Both the position numbers and the translations under genes were made by a program. A stretch of DNA of 44,832 nt from Chitinophaga pinensis. GTDB taxonomy: Bacteria; Bacteroidota; Bacteroidia; Chitinophagales; Chitinophagaceae. The DNA is taken from positions 1-44,832 of the forward strand of contig CALQSB010000025.1 of NCBI GenBank assembly GCA_943333125.1, written 5' to 3'. How positions within the stretch are numbered: the stretch's first letter is position 1; each line of letters begins with the position of its first letter. The notes under the pieces are model-generated. The model was not told the origin of the DNA, did not search any database, and saw only the letters and a list, made by a program, of their open reading frames with translations. Of this stretch, positions 7,995 to 18,222 are shown in pieces.

Positions 7995-9057
7995 ATTTTT
8001 TCGACTGAAACTTCAGTTCTTCTTCCATCATCTCAGTAACCATCATTTGCAGATCGTATTTTGGTTTCCAGCCTAAAATGGTATTTGCTTTTGTAGCATC
8101 ACCGATAAGTAATTCTACTTCGGCAGGGCGGAAATAACGCGGATGAATACCCACCACCTGCTTGCCAATCGGTAATTGAAATGCTTCATTGCTGCAGGAT
8201 TCCACAAAAGCTTTTTCTTCAATGCCTTCGCCTTGGAATGAAAGCTTAACGCCTACATGGTCAAATGCCATGATGATAAAATCGCGTACAGAAGTAGTTA
8301 CATTAGTTGCTAATACAAAGTCGTCAGGTGTATCTTGTTGTAGCATAAGCCACATGCCTTCTACATAATCTTTTGCATGACCCCAGTCTCTTTTAGCGTC
8401 AAGGTTTCCCAACAATAACATCTCATCCAGTCCCAATGCAATTCGGGACACGCCGATGGTGATTTTCCGGGTTACGAAACTTTCGCCACGCAAAGGACTT
8501 TCATGGTTAAATAAAATACCATTCACGGCAAACAGATTGTACGCCTCTCTGTAATTGACGGTAATCCAGTATCCATATAATTTAGCAACACCATAAGGAG
8601 AGCGAGGATAAAAAGGAGTCGTTTCCTTTTGAGGAATCTCTTGAACTTTACCATACAACTCAGAAGTAGAGGCCTGATAGAATTTGGTTTTCTTTTCAAG
8701 TCCAAGAATTCTGATGGCTTCCAGTATTCTCAAAACGCCCATTGCATCTGAATTGGCAGTATATTCAGGGGTTTCGAAACTTACCTGAACATGACTTTGC
8801 GCAGCCAAATTATATATTTCGTCGGGCTGGGTTTGTTGCACAATTCTAATCAAATTGCTGGAATCTGTCAGATCACCGTAATGAAGATGAAATCTTTCGG
8901 CAATAGATTTGTCGAAAAATAAATGATCAATACGATCTGTATTCATCAGAGAACTTCTTCTTTTGATGCCATGTACATTGTATCCTTTTTTTAAAAGGAA
9001 CTCCGCTAAGTAAGCGCCGTCTTGTCCGGTAATTCCGGTTATTAATGCTGTCTTCAT
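7993..9057 (-). CDS. gmd: GDP-mannose 4,6-dehydratase
   Basis: The 354-residue protein converts GDP-D-mannose to GDP-4-keto-6-deoxy-D-mannose, the precursor of GDP-fucose, GDP-rhamnose and related deoxysugars. It shows the Rossmann motif [19 protein letters not shown], the [13 protein letters not shown] segment, the [14 protein letters not shown] segment, the catalytic Y-x3-K in [14 protein letters not shown], and the family's LFNHESP...FVTRKIT and [14 protein letters not shown] signatures. Length is normal. It is transcribed toward the GT9 gene and away from the GT2 gene, from a promoter box 23-30 bp upstream of its ATG. The usual partner (fucose synthase or a rmd reductase) is not next to it, though the SDR at 5999 could fill that role. 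Confidence 0.96.
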   Translation of the reverse strand: MKTALITGITGQDGAYLAEFLLKKGYNVHGIKRRSSLMNTDRIDHLFFDKSIAERFHLHYGDLTDSSNLIRIVQQTQPDEIYNLAAQSHVQVSFETPEYTANSDAMGVLRILEAIRILGLEKKTKFYQASTSELYGKVQEIPQKETTPFYPRSPYGVAKLYGYWITVNYREAYNLFAVNGILFNHESPLRGESFVTRKITIGVSRIALGLDEMLLLGNLDAKRDWGHAKDYVEGMWLMLQQDTPDDFVLATNVTTSVRDFIIMAFDHVGVKLSFQGEGIEEKAFVESCSNEAFQLPIGKQVVGIHPRYFRPAEVELLIGDATKANTILGWKPKYDLQMMVTEMMEEELKFQSKK

Positions 9058-9079
9058 ATTTTCTTTTTATGAAAGTGAG

Positions 9080-9087
9080 CAAAAATA
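9080..9087 (-). promoter_or_regulatory. -7 box of gmd
   Basis: On the minus strand this reads TATTTTTG, an exact TAnnTTTG match, 22 nt before the gmd ATG. No good -33 TTTG is seen at standard spacing. Confidence 0.45.
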
Positions 9088-9178
9088 ACATTAAAACTTT
9101 AAGTTTGAGTGATTTAAAGAAAGAATAGGGCAGTAAAAAGCGAGATTTTTTTTAAAAATAGAAAATAACTATAAAAAT

Positions 9179-10180
9179 TTGAAATTAACGATCATAATTG
9201 TAAATTATAAAACAGCCAATCTGGTTCTGGACTGTCTGAAATCTTTGTATCAATACGATACTCATGATTTTGAAATCATTGTGGTAGACAATTTTTCTTT
9301 GGATTTCCTAGAAGATAAATTGAACTCGTTATATCCTTCAGTGAAATTTATTCAAATGGGCTACAATGCAGGTTTTGCCAGAGCAAATAATGTGGGAATA
9401 GAAATCGCCGAAGGCAATGCCGTGTTGTTACTAAACTCAGATACTATCATCAGAAACAATGCAGTTAATTTTTGTTTTAAAGATTTTATGCAATCAGAAT
9501 ATGTGGCTTGCGGTGTTCAGTTATTAAATGAAGATGAATCTCCTCAGATTTCAGGAAATTATGTGATGAAGGGCGGACTTAATTATTTATTACCACTCCC
9601 ATACATGGGAAGCATTTTAAAGTCGATAGCTGATTTAATGAAACTTAAAAAACCCAGTGTTTCCGAAACAAAAACTGTTCTTGAAGTTGATTGGATTAAT
9701 GGGGCATTTTTAATGGTAAAAAAACCGGCTATAGAAAAAGCAGGAATGCTGGATAACGATTTCTTTTTATATGCAGAAGAAGCAGAGTGGTGCAGCCGGT
9801 TAAAAAAACAAGGAAAATTATGTTTATTTGGTGAATATAATGTGTTGCATTTGCAGGGAGAATCTTCAAAAGAAGCGTTTAATTCTGCAGGTAAAGGATA
9901 TTTTAATTTATTTGACAGAAAAGGATTCCAAATTATGCTCAGCAATTTTGTTAGAGTGAGAAAGGAGTTTGGGATAGGCTGGTTTTTGATTCATTTATTT
10001 TTTTATTTGCTTACGATCCCTTTTTTTGGCGTCGCATTAATTTACAACAAACTCTTTCGGTCATCAAAGAAGGAGTATGATTTTTCTCAGTTTTTGGATT
10101 TCACTAAGAATGTTTTTAATCTCTTAAAATTTGTTTGGAAGATAATCAGCAACAAGCCGTATTTCTATAAAGTACTTTAG
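9179..10180 (+). CDS. GT2 family glycosyltransferase (rhamnosyltransferase-like)
   Basis: The 333-residue protein has the GT-A opening KLTIIIVNYKTANLVLDCLK, the EIIVVDNFS acidic strand, the GYNAGFARANNVGI segment and the metal-binding-region LLLNSDT. It continues with WINGAFLMVKKPAI and the FFLYAEEAEWCSRLKKQG block seen in rhamnosyltransferase-type GT2 enzymes. A C-terminal hydrophobic stretch (FLIHLFFYLLTIPFFGVALI) probably attaches it to the inner membrane. The only possible start that keeps the first strand is TTG at 9179, because no upstream ATG or GTG is in frame. The stop overlaps the convergent GT4 gene by 4 bp. Donor and acceptor are not determined. Confidence 0.9.
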   Translation: MKLTIIIVNYKTANLVLDCLKSLYQYDTHDFEIIVVDNFSLDFLEDKLNSLYPSVKFIQMGYNAGFARANNVGIEIAEGNAVLLLNSDTIIRNNAVNFCFKDFMQSEYVACGVQLLNEDESPQISGNYVMKGGLNYLLPLPYMGSILKSIADLMKLKKPSVSETKTVLEVDWINGAFLMVKKPAIEKAGMLDNDFFLYAEEAEWCSRLKKQGKLCLFGEYNVLHLQGESSKEAFNSAGKGYFNLFDRKGFQIMLSNFVRVRKEFGIGWFLIHLFFYLLTIPFFGVALIYNKLFRSSKKEYDFSQFLDFTKNVFNLLKFVWKIISNKPYFYKVL

Positions 10181-11262
10181 GAAGAAGTGTTAGTTAAAAT
10201 GGCATTCGCTGCTTTTTTCGCAATCTGCTCCCAGTAAAAATGGTTAAAAAAATCGGCTCCAATCTGCCCTGTTTTAGCATCGATCGTAATGATCTGTTGC
10301 GCAAATAATTCCCAATTTTTTTCAATAACAACTTTTAGTTTATTTCCTGTAATGCCTATGGGTACTCCAATTGCACCTTCGGTAGTACTGATGCAGGCTA
10401 GGTTGTATCCAAGGGCTTCTACCAGTTTTGTTTTTATTCCGCCACCTTCAATTACAGGGTTGATGAAAATATCGGCACCTTTAAAATAAAGGGTGATGTC
10501 ATCTACAAATCCTGCGTAAACAATGTTGTTTTTTTGTTCATCTTTTAATTCATTAAATGATGTGGGGATGTTTTTCCCGCAAATGATAATGGTGTAATGG
10601 AAATGATTGTTTGATTTTAAAACAGGATTTATTTTACTGATAATTATTTTCAATGCATCCAGGTTAGGCGCGTAATCCAGTGTTCCATTAAATAATAAAA
10701 TTTTATTTTCGGATGGGATCTGATGTGTGATCTGTAATATTTTTTTTGCTGCTGATTTTTCTTCTGCTGATGGAGCGTTACTAAAATCAAAGCCATAAGT
10801 TATGGTAAAACATTTTTCTGTCATTAATTTAAACTTATCGATTGCAAAAATTCTATCCTCGTCAGAAATAAAAAAATTAATATCCGCTCTGCGATGAGTA
10901 AATCTTTCATAGTGCCACAATATGCCCCACCACCATTTGCCTGTAGATTTAAACCGCAGTGATTCGATGTTGTGAGAATGGATAACAAGTTTTACCCGTA
11001 AAAACCATTTTGCCAGTATACCCAGCCAGCCATAATAAGGATGCTCTATAATAAGATGGGTGGATTTCCTTTCTTTTAAAATGTTACGGAGGGTGAAAAA
11101 TAAAAAGGGATTAACATATCTGCTTTTCGAGTTGCTTAATATGGGCAACACTTCAGCTGTGAAATCGGAAGGCACATCATTTTTCTTTACTGAAATCAGT
11201 GTAGTCGGTAATTGTTTCGAAAATGATTTATAAAACGAAGCGATACCTTTCTGGCCGCCCAT
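10177..11262 (-). CDS. GT4-type glycosyltransferase, true N-terminus probably further upstream
   Basis: From the first ATG (11262) the protein has 361 residues. It carries KMGGQKGIASFYKSFSKQ, the LIIEHPYYGWLG segment, LLFNGTLDYAPNLDALKIII at the start of the C-terminal Rossmann domain, and the GT4-like FINPVIEGGGIKTKLVEALGY with its donor-binding glutamates. Upstream, in frame, the DNA still encodes a plausible first strand, NIHITAIASYAIFPAK, which belongs to this fold. No ATG, GTG or TTG occurs before the stop codon of YfhO at 11356-11358. The real start may be a rare ATT, ATC or ATA codon, or the N-terminus may be damaged. It lies directly downstream of yfhO and is probably co-transcribed with it. 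Confidence 0.85.
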   Translation of the reverse strand: MGGQKGIASFYKSFSKQLPTTLISVKKNDVPSDFTAEVLPILSNSKSRYVNPFLFFTLRNILKERKSTHLIIEHPYYGWLGILAKWFLRVKLVIHSHNIESLRFKSTGKWWWGILWHYERFTHRRADINFFISDEDRIFAIDKFKLMTEKCFTITYGFDFSNAPSAEEKSAAKKILQITHQIPSENKILLFNGTLDYAPNLDALKIIISKINPVLKSNNHFHYTIIICGKNIPTSFNELKDEQKNNIVYAGFVDDITLYFKGADIFINPVIEGGGIKTKLVEALGYNLACISTTEGAIGVPIGITGNKLKVVIEKNWELFAQQIITIDAKTGQIGADFFNHFYWEQIAKKAANAILTNTSS

Positions 11263-11355
11263 CTTTGCAGGAAAGATAGCGTAGGAGGCGATGGCTGTTA
11301 TATGAATATTCTTGTTTTCGATGACAACCGATTTTATAATCAGAATGAATTTAGA

Positions 11356-13977
11356 TTACTCCAGTTCTTTTTTCTTTTTAATTTCCATGAAGATCGATCC
11401 CAGTAATATTAACATCATCAGCCATGTAGCAATATTGCTGATATTTCTACCGGTATAAAAAACTGCAGGTTCGAATTTGAAATCAATTTTATGTTTTCCG
11501 GCGGGTATCACCATTGCCCTTAACACATAATTCGCTTTCACATAATCAGCAGGTTTACTGTCGATATAGGCTTTCCAGTCTTTATAATAGATTTCACTGA
11601 ACACCGCTAAATGGGCAGCTGTACTATTGCTTTCATAAGTGATTGCATCATTATCAAATGTGGTCATTTTTATAGAAGCTGCACTGTCTCTTGGAGAGAA
11701 GCTGTTTAGTTTAGCCTTAAAGCTTTCATCAACTACCGCACTGTCGGAAGGATTTAATGTGTTCAGTGCTTTCATTTCCTGAACAGGGCCTTTTGCAAAC
11801 TTTACGCCATTTACAAACCAGCAATTTCCCAAAGCCGATGGGTTTAATGATGCCACTTTGTTATCTCCTTGCTGCTGAATAAAATATTTGGTATTCAGCA
11901 TGTTGATTACATTCATGTTTGGAGTGCCGCTTAATTGATACGCCATCAAATCATCATAAATGCCAATTTTTGCAGGATGATATCCGCCGATAGATTTATG
12001 ATAATAAGAAGTTTTGGATTCTTCCAAACTTGAAGTATTCATTACTCTGAAGTTGGGGTCTTTATCATTTTCAATGGTGAGATTTGCATTGCTTTTAGGA
12101 AATTCGGAGGACTCATAAGCATCTTTGTTGTCGAAACTTTTATCGTTTAGATAATGTAGACCAAATTGAATTAAGTCGATTGCTGAGAAAAGAGTAACAC
12201 CAGCAATCATAATAATGGCATTAATTTTCTTTTTAAGAAATAGGGCAATCAATAAAGCCGCAATCAAAACAAATATCAAAGAACGAATAATGTCAGACAG
12301 GAAAAATGCAGCTCTGTCTTCACGAAGTGCCGTAACGAATGATCTTGCTTTTTTAGGCGCATCAATATTGGGATCCTGGCTCATATTGGATGCCATGCCC
12401 TCCAGAATCTGATTGTCGATTTGAGGCTTATATTTTTCATTAAGCTGATTCAGCTTCTGATTCATATCCGGTCCTTTTGCGGAATAAATAGCATTAAAAG
12501 CAGCTGTTCTCTCTTTGTTTTCTTTGCTGTAATCGCTACTGATATAGATAAAGAAAGCCAATGCAAAAATGGCGATGGTGGTCATTCCTGCCCAACTGAA
12601 TTTTTTCCAGCCTTCTTCATCATCATTGCTAATTAATTTATTTAAAGTGAGTGCCGCAATGATAGGGAATAATAATTGTGGAATCACTAGCGTCATGGTT
12701 GGTACTCTAAATTTATTATAAAGAGGGAAGTGGTCGAACATAAAATAATTCAAGCCCGGCAGGTGCTCGCCCCATGATAACAGGATAGCGAAAACGCTGG
12801 CTGTAAGTATCCACCACTTATGTTTTCCATCGAGGTAAAACATACCGAAAAGAAATAAGAAACAAATAATGGCACCAAGGTACACAGGGCCGTTAGTAAA
12901 TGGCTGATCTCCCCAATACAAAGCTCCGTTCATCTGACCCAGCACTTGCTCCGCGGGAAACTGTGGAAGTTCATTACTTAGAAATTTTGCCAGATGTCCA
13001 TCGTCTTTAATTTGAGGGAAAATGTAAACATCTCCGTCTCGCTCTGCCTGATGAGAACCATAGCCCATTACGCCCGGAAACAGTAAACTCCAGGTTTCTG
13101 TTTTGCCATAACTCCACATGAATGCATAGTCTTTTGTAAGTCCGGTTGTTTTACCATCTTTCACATTATCTTTTGAAAATGACTTTTCATCCATTACTAA
13201 TTGTCCACCTCTTTTTGAGTCTTTTGAGTAATCATAAGTGGTCATTAATACCAGCGCATTGGCTGCAACACCAATAATGCCGGCTATAATGATAAGGCCA
13301 ATACTTTTGATAAAATGAGCCGCTTGGTTTGTTTTAATGAAATAAATTAAATAAGAAACGGTCATGAATCCCAGCACTAAAAAGAGGTAATAACTGATTT
13401 GTTGGTGTCCTTGTCCAATTTGTAACGCAGTAAGTAAAGCAGTTAAGGCAAAGCCGATCCAGTATTTTTTATCAAAGATCAGCACAATGGCTCCTATAAC
13501 GGCAGGGGCGTAAGCAAGTGCCAGCATTTGGGTGTTATGACCAGCTGTTACAATTATAGGAGAGAAACTACAATAAGCAAATCCTAAAGCGCCTATTATT
13601 GCAGCGTACGTTCTGATGCCAAGGCAAATGCAAAGAAAATAAAAACAAATACAGGCAAGGAAAAAGAAGTTCATAGGCTGAGGTAAGCCCAATTGAATGA
13701 CTTTGTCTATTATTGAAAGTGGCGACCAGTTTCCTTCCAATGCAATCTGATAACCAGGCATGCCTCCAAACATATTGGTAACCCATAATGGGAAATGGCC
13801 ATGCTGTTCTTTATATTCGAAAGACTGATGACTCATTCCCTGCCATCCTGCCACATCGCCTTGTTTAAGTACAACACCAGACTCTAGAGCTGGTTTGCAA
13901 AAAATAATGGTTACAAAAAGGAAAATAATTATCGCAATAATATGCGGTATTAATTTTTTAAAATGGAATGATTTCAT
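11356..13977 (-). CDS. YfhO family multispanning membrane protein
   Basis: The 873-residue protein starts MKSFHFKKLIPHIIAIIIFL and has about a dozen hydrophobic helices in the first two thirds, with the large loop regions expected of YfhO. A soluble beta-rich C-terminal part follows, and a last helix near the end (WLMMLILLGSIFMEI). YfhO proteins belong to the GT-C-like superfamily; some have been linked to glycosylation of lipoteichoic or other envelope polymers, and Bacteroidota genomes carry long versions. The early CKPALESGVVLKQGDVAGWQ and HFPLWVTNMFGGMPGYQIA segments match the family. It faces away from the sensor kinase gene and precedes the GT4 gene with no gap. The substrate is not known. 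Confidence 0.9.
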   Translation of the reverse strand: MKSFHFKKLIPHIIAIIIFLFVTIIFCKPALESGVVLKQGDVAGWQGMSHQSFEYKEQHGHFPLWVTNMFGGMPGYQIALEGNWSPLSIIDKVIQLGLPQPMNFFFLACICFYFLCICLGIRTYAAIIGALGFAYCSFSPIIVTAGHNTQMLALAYAPAVIGAIVLIFDKKYWIGFALTALLTALQIGQGHQQISYYLFLVLGFMTVSYLIYFIKTNQAAHFIKSIGLIIIAGIIGVAANALVLMTTYDYSKDSKRGGQLVMDEKSFSKDNVKDGKTTGLTKDYAFMWSYGKTETWSLLFPGVMGYGSHQAERDGDVYIFPQIKDDGHLAKFLSNELPQFPAEQVLGQMNGALYWGDQPFTNGPVYLGAIICFLFLFGMFYLDGKHKWWILTASVFAILLSWGEHLPGLNYFMFDHFPLYNKFRVPTMTLVIPQLLFPIIAALTLNKLISNDDEEGWKKFSWAGMTTIAIFALAFFIYISSDYSKENKERTAAFNAIYSAKGPDMNQKLNQLNEKYKPQIDNQILEGMASNMSQDPNIDAPKKARSFVTALREDRAAFFLSDIIRSLIFVLIAALLIALFLKKKINAIIMIAGVTLFSAIDLIQFGLHYLNDKSFDNKDAYESSEFPKSNANLTIENDKDPNFRVMNTSSLEESKTSYYHKSIGGYHPAKIGIYDDLMAYQLSGTPNMNVINMLNTKYFIQQQGDNKVASLNPSALGNCWFVNGVKFAKGPVQEMKALNTLNPSDSAVVDESFKAKLNSFSPRDSAASIKMTTFDNDAITYESNSTAAHLAVFSEIYYKDWKAYIDSKPADYVKANYVLRAMVIPAGKHKIDFKFEPAVFYTGRNISNIATWLMMLILLGSIFMEIKKKKELE

Positions 13978-14059
13978 ATTGTTGATATTACATTGGCAAA
14001 ATAAAGCTAATTATTTTAAATTGCCGATATTAGTGGCCCCAAGATTAATTTATTAGCTT

Positions 14060-17035
14060 TTGAAAATAGTTGCATATCTCTTCTTTATTGGTTTTTTATT
14101 CTTTTTCTGCGAAGTGTCAATTGCGCAGGACTTTGCTTATAAGCAATACACGATAAAAGAGGGTTTAGCGGGTAATCATGTGTATCATGCCGTGCAGGAT
14201 CATGAAGGATATATTTGGTTTGCCACAGAAACCGGGGTGAGCAGGTTTGATGGAAATGATTTTTTGAATTTTACGGTAGCGGATGGATTGCCTAGTAATG
14301 ATATAATTAAACTTTTTTTGGATAGTAAAGGAAGGCTTTGGATGATGCCATTCTCAAATAAATTATGTTATTATTTTAAAGGTAAAATTTATAACAGCGA
14401 CAATGACAGTACGTTGAAGTCATTTAAAATGCTTGACTTTGTTTCTAATATTAATGAAGATTTGGATCATAATTTATATTTCATTGAACAGAAGAATAAT
14501 TTATTTGTGCTGAAGGCAAACAATAAACTGATTCGGTTTAGCGACCCCAATTTTGATTTTTACCAAATTGGAATTGGAAAAAATAATGTTTCCCAAATAA
14601 TTGCAAGCCGAAATTCCGGGACTCTAATTCCTATTGAGTGTAGCTTATATAAAATTAATTTCGACGATAATAATTTATACTTAACACCTATAGTTAAAGA
14701 AATGGGTTTCTTTGGGGATAAGCCCAGCCAGATTTATATTTCTAAGGATTTGTTGGTTACTCCAAATCGGGATTTTTATTTAAAAATGACTAAGTCAATA
14801 AATTTTAATGTAAATAATAAAAAAACAATTATTAGTATTTCTAATGGGTTGAATTCTATTTTTATCATTAATGATAGTCTTTGTAATATAAATTCAACTT
14901 TAGGATCATCCCAAATTAATTATAAAACAGGAGAAAGGATTTGTGAATTTCTCAAAAATGAATCCGTGACCTCAAGTATGATTGACAATGAAGGGAATTC
15001 ATGGTTTACCACAGAGCTAAATGGAATTTTCAGACTTTATTCAAAGGGGATTATTAATTGGTCAAATAAGGAACAAATCATTAGAAATAATTCAATAAAG
15101 TCGGTGGGTGGTTTTGGTAATACGATTTTATTTGGAAATTCATTAGGGGAGTTTTTCTCTATAACAAGAGAAAAAACTAAGGTGTGGACAAAAAAGGTAT
15201 TTAATGTTGAAGGAATAAAAGGGATGACTCAGAAAATAAAATCAGCAAATAACAAACTATTTATTTTCGATCAGATGAATTTTACTATAATCGATTTGAA
15301 AAACAAAATGATTAGAAGTGAAATGACCGCTTCGGATTATTTTTCTATTAAAGATTTTGCAGTAACACCCAATGAAGATATTTATCTGGCATTTCATAGT
15401 GGTCTTTGTTTTTTGAGTAATCAAGAAATTAATAATGCAAATAAAAAAAAGAAGTTTAATTTTTTTTACAATTCAAGAGCAACTTCATTAGCTAAGGTGG
15501 ACTCCGGATGTTATTTTGGAACGATTGATGGCTTAAAATATTTTAACTGGAATAAGGAATTCACTGATATAGCAGCAAGGTTCCCTGATTTAAAAGTCAA
15601 TGTAAGTACCTTGTTTTTTAATAACGGATTGCTTTGGGTGGGAACGAATGATGGAGGACTGATTTGCTTTGATGGAAAAAAGGTGTTGAAAATCATTACT
15701 ATTAAAGACGGGTTGCCCGAAAATTCAATCCGATGCATTTATGCTAATCATGATTATTTATGGGTAGGAACCACTAAAGGGCTTGCAGAAATAGACCTTA
15801 AGACCAGCGATTTTAAAGTAGTAAAAACGGTTAGTAATTTGGAAGGGTTGGTTTCTAATATTATTAATGATGTGTATTATTATAAGGATACCCTTTATGC
15901 AGCCACCAATGAAGGCATTTCTATCATAGATGTAAAGAACCTGGATTATTTTTCCCAATGTGTACTAACAGATCCTTACATAAAAATTTCGGGGGGAAAT
16001 ATCAAGGATAAAAAAAATAATTTATTACTGAAGCCAGGGCAGAGTATTGGTTTTGAATTCAATGCAATTTCTTTCAAATCGGAAGGAGGAATTAATTATT
16101 ATTATAGGTTGGTTGGTTTGGACTCTAATTGGAAAATATACAATCGAAATGTCATTGAATTTCTTTATTTGCCGAATGGGAGCTATCAGTTTGAACTTTT
16201 TGCGGTCAATAGATTTGGGGCGAAGAGTAAAACAATAAGTATTCCATTTGCGGTAGAAAAAATATACTATCAAAAAACAGGGTTCATTTTTTCTATGATT
16301 TTATTTCTGGTTGTTCTTGTTGGTTTGTTGATTTATTTTATTGTATCAAAACAAAAAAAATCAATGAATCAAAAAATATTCATTTCTCAAAAATTAAATA
16401 AGCTTGAACAGGATGCTTTGAAAGCGCAAATGAATCCCCATTTCATTTTTAACTGCTTGAATGCTATTCAGTATTTTATTTTAGAAAAAGATATTTTAAG
16501 CGCGAATAATTTTATTACTTCCTTTTCATCCATTATCAGACATTCATTAGATCATTCGTCTCTAAATCAAATATCAGTAAAGAAAGAAATTGATTTTTTG
16601 GAATCATACCTTCAATTAGAGCAAATGCGTTTTGAAGATAAATTCACTTTCGAAATAGTTGTTGGGGATAATATAGATATCGAAAATCATTTTATTCCAC
16701 CTATGCTGCTTCAGCCTTTAATTGAAAATTCAATAAATCATGGAATATTAAACAAACAGAACGGAATGGGTTTTATCAGGATTGAAATCAATAGTCAAGG
16801 TGGTTTGTTAGTATGTCGAATCACCGACAATGGAATTGGCAGAGAAAAAGCGGCGAGGTTTATTTCTGAAGGCCATCAATCAAAAGGGATTAATTTAATT
16901 GAAAAAAGAATTCTATTGTTAAATAAATCTAACCCGGATATAATAGGTTTGAGATTTGAAGATATACTTAACAATGAAAATAAAGTTTCGGGTACAATGG
17001 TTGTTCTCTCTGTTTTATATAATTTTTATAAGTAG
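14060..17035 (+). CDS. Propeller sensor histidine kinase, LytS-type (Reg_prop, Y_Y_Y, His_kinase)
   Basis: The 991-residue protein begins at TTG with a signal peptide (KIVAYLFFIGFLFFFCEVSIAQ). A periplasmic beta-propeller follows, with two-component-propeller repeats such as DHEGYIWFATETGVSRFDG and LWVGTNDGGLICFDGKK. A Y_Y_Y domain (YYRLVGLDSNWKIYN) leads to one membrane helix at about 740-763. The cytoplasmic part is of LytS type: ALKAQMNPHFIFNCLNAIQ with phospho-acceptor His794, then an ATPase with N-box LIENSINHG and DNGIGREKA. It carries no receiver or DNA-binding domain of its own, so it should signal to the two LytTR regulators downstream. An in-frame TAG six bases upstream of the TTG excludes a longer protein. 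The ligand is unknown; related propeller sensors respond to glycans. Confidence 0.92.
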   Translation: MKIVAYLFFIGFLFFFCEVSIAQDFAYKQYTIKEGLAGNHVYHAVQDHEGYIWFATETGVSRFDGNDFLNFTVADGLPSNDIIKLFLDSKGRLWMMPFSNKLCYYFKGKIYNSDNDSTLKSFKMLDFVSNINEDLDHNLYFIEQKNNLFVLKANNKLIRFSDPNFDFYQIGIGKNNVSQIIASRNSGTLIPIECSLYKINFDDNNLYLTPIVKEMGFFGDKPSQIYISKDLLVTPNRDFYLKMTKSINFNVNNKKTIISISNGLNSIFIINDSLCNINSTLGSSQINYKTGERICEFLKNESVTSSMIDNEGNSWFTTELNGIFRLYSKGIINWSNKEQIIRNNSIKSVGGFGNTILFGNSLGEFFSITREKTKVWTKKVFNVEGIKGMTQKIKSANNKLFIFDQMNFTIIDLKNKMIRSEMTASDYFSIKDFAVTPNEDIYLAFHSGLCFLSNQEINNANKKKKFNFFYNSRATSLAKVDSGCYFGTIDGLKYFNWNKEFTDIAARFPDLKVNVSTLFFNNGLLWVGTNDGGLICFDGKKVLKIITIKDGLPENSIRCIYANHDYLWVGTTKGLAEIDLKTSDFKVVKTVSNLEGLVSNIINDVYYYKDTLYAATNEGISIIDVKNLDYFSQCVLTDPYIKISGGNIKDKKNNLLLKPGQSIGFEFNAISFKSEGGINYYYRLVGLDSNWKIYNRNVIEFLYLPNGSYQFELFAVNRFGAKSKTISIPFAVEKIYYQKTGFIFSMILFLVVLVGLLIYFIVSKQKKSMNQKIFISQKLNKLEQDALKAQMNPHFIFNCLNAIQYFILEKDILSANNFITSFSSIIRHSLDHSSLNQISVKKEIDFLESYLQLEQMRFEDKFTFEIVVGDNIDIENHFIPPMLLQPLIENSINHGILNKQNGMGFIRIEINSQGGLLVCRITDNGIGREKAARFISEGHQSKGINLIEKRILLLNKSNPDIIGLRFEDILNNENKVSGTMVVLSVLYNFYK

Positions 17036-17259
17036 TAGAAATTTATTTATTGTCATTCGGTTTAATTACTATCTTCATTACCGATTCAAAATTCAACACA
17101 AAAAATAGACTTTTTATTTTCTGGAAACAATGCAGCGTTATTGATTTCAAATTGTATAAGTAACGCGGCAATTGCTGTTTATTCGTTTCGCTTCTTTTAT
17201 TTAACATAATTGAACAGAATAAGCTTTCAATTAATGTTCAAAAATCAAATCTAATATTT

Positions 17260-18003
17260 ATGGTTAGTTGTTATATCGTGGATGATGAAAAAAATAATAT
17301 CAAACTCCTCGAAAAAATTATTATTGAATATTGTCCTCAATTAAATGTAATTGGGAATTCAACAGATGTTCAAATCGCATACAATCAAATAAGTCAATTG
17401 AGGCCCGATTTGGTTTTTCTTGATGTAGTAATGCCTTTGGGAAATTCATTTAGTTTATTGGATAAGTTATCGCCTCTTAATTTTGAAGTAATTATGGTTA
17501 CAGCTCATGAAAAATTTGCGATTAAAGCAATACATTATGATGTTTTGGGTTATTTATTGAAACCGCTAAACATCAAGGATCTACAGGATTTAGCTAAAAA
17601 AGTTTTTCATAAAATATCTAATAAAAAAAGTGCTGAAAATTTTAATATTTTAGTTTCAAGCATTAATAATTCATCATTCATTCAACCCAATATTGCAGTT
17701 CCTACCGTTGATGGCTTAATGTTTATTGATCTAGAAAATATCATCAGACTAGAAGCCGGAGGTTCTTATACTAACATATTTACAATAGACAAAAAAAAGA
17801 TAACATCCTCAAAAAATATAAAAGAGTATGAAGATATTTTGCCTAAAAATAAATTTTTCAGAGTTCATAATTCCCATATCATAAACATCAATAAGCTTTC
17901 TAAATACGAAAAAGGCAGAGGTGGTTTTGTGATTTTGATCGACGGGATAAAAATCGAAGTGGCCTCCAGAAGAAAGAATGATTTCCTTAATATATTTAAA
18001 TAA
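17260..18003 (+). CDS. LytTR-type response regulator, first of a tandem pair
   Basis: The 247-residue protein has an N-terminal receiver domain with acidic pocket D8-D9, phospho-acceptor Asp55 in PDLVFLDVVMP, the switch threonine in VIMVTAHEKFA and the LLKPLN lysine. A C-terminal LytTR DNA-binding domain follows, with IIRLEAGGSYTNIF and FFRVHNSHIININKLSKYEK. LytTR proteins bind direct repeats upstream of target promoters. It starts 224 bp after the LytS-type kinase, the obvious partner. A close paralogue follows at 18223, so the two regulators probably arose by duplication. Target genes cannot be read from the sequence. Confidence 0.92.
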   Translation: MVSCYIVDDEKNNIKLLEKIIIEYCPQLNVIGNSTDVQIAYNQISQLRPDLVFLDVVMPLGNSFSLLDKLSPLNFEVIMVTAHEKFAIKAIHYDVLGYLLKPLNIKDLQDLAKKVFHKISNKKSAENFNILVSSINNSSFIQPNIAVPTVDGLMFIDLENIIRLEAGGSYTNIFTIDKKKITSSKNIKEYEDILPKNKFFRVHNSHIININKLSKYEKGRGGFVILIDGIKIEVASRRKNDFLNIFK

Positions 18004-18222
18004 TTACTTCATTTCAATTTTCCTTTCAATTACTTGTTATTAATCTTCTTGTATTTGATAAATAAGCAGCATCTACACGCATTTGTTATTTTTTAACACA
18101 CTTATTAATTTAAGTATGAATTTTTCAAAAGTTTATTGTTTTTTGCATTAGATTTTATTTTTTGTATTTATAAATTCTCAATAGTAGAACCTTTTTTAAT
18201 TAATGCTGTTTATCCCTTTACA

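Noticed and set aside
17135-17166. GCGTTA/TAACGC inverted repeat before the first LytTR regulator
   Set aside because: Arms are only 6 bp, the spacer is 20 bp, and no matching motif occurs before the second regulator.
18136-18222. Longer start for the second LytTR regulator
   Set aside because: The added residues are hydrophobic and not receiver-like; the receiver begins at the ATG at 18223.
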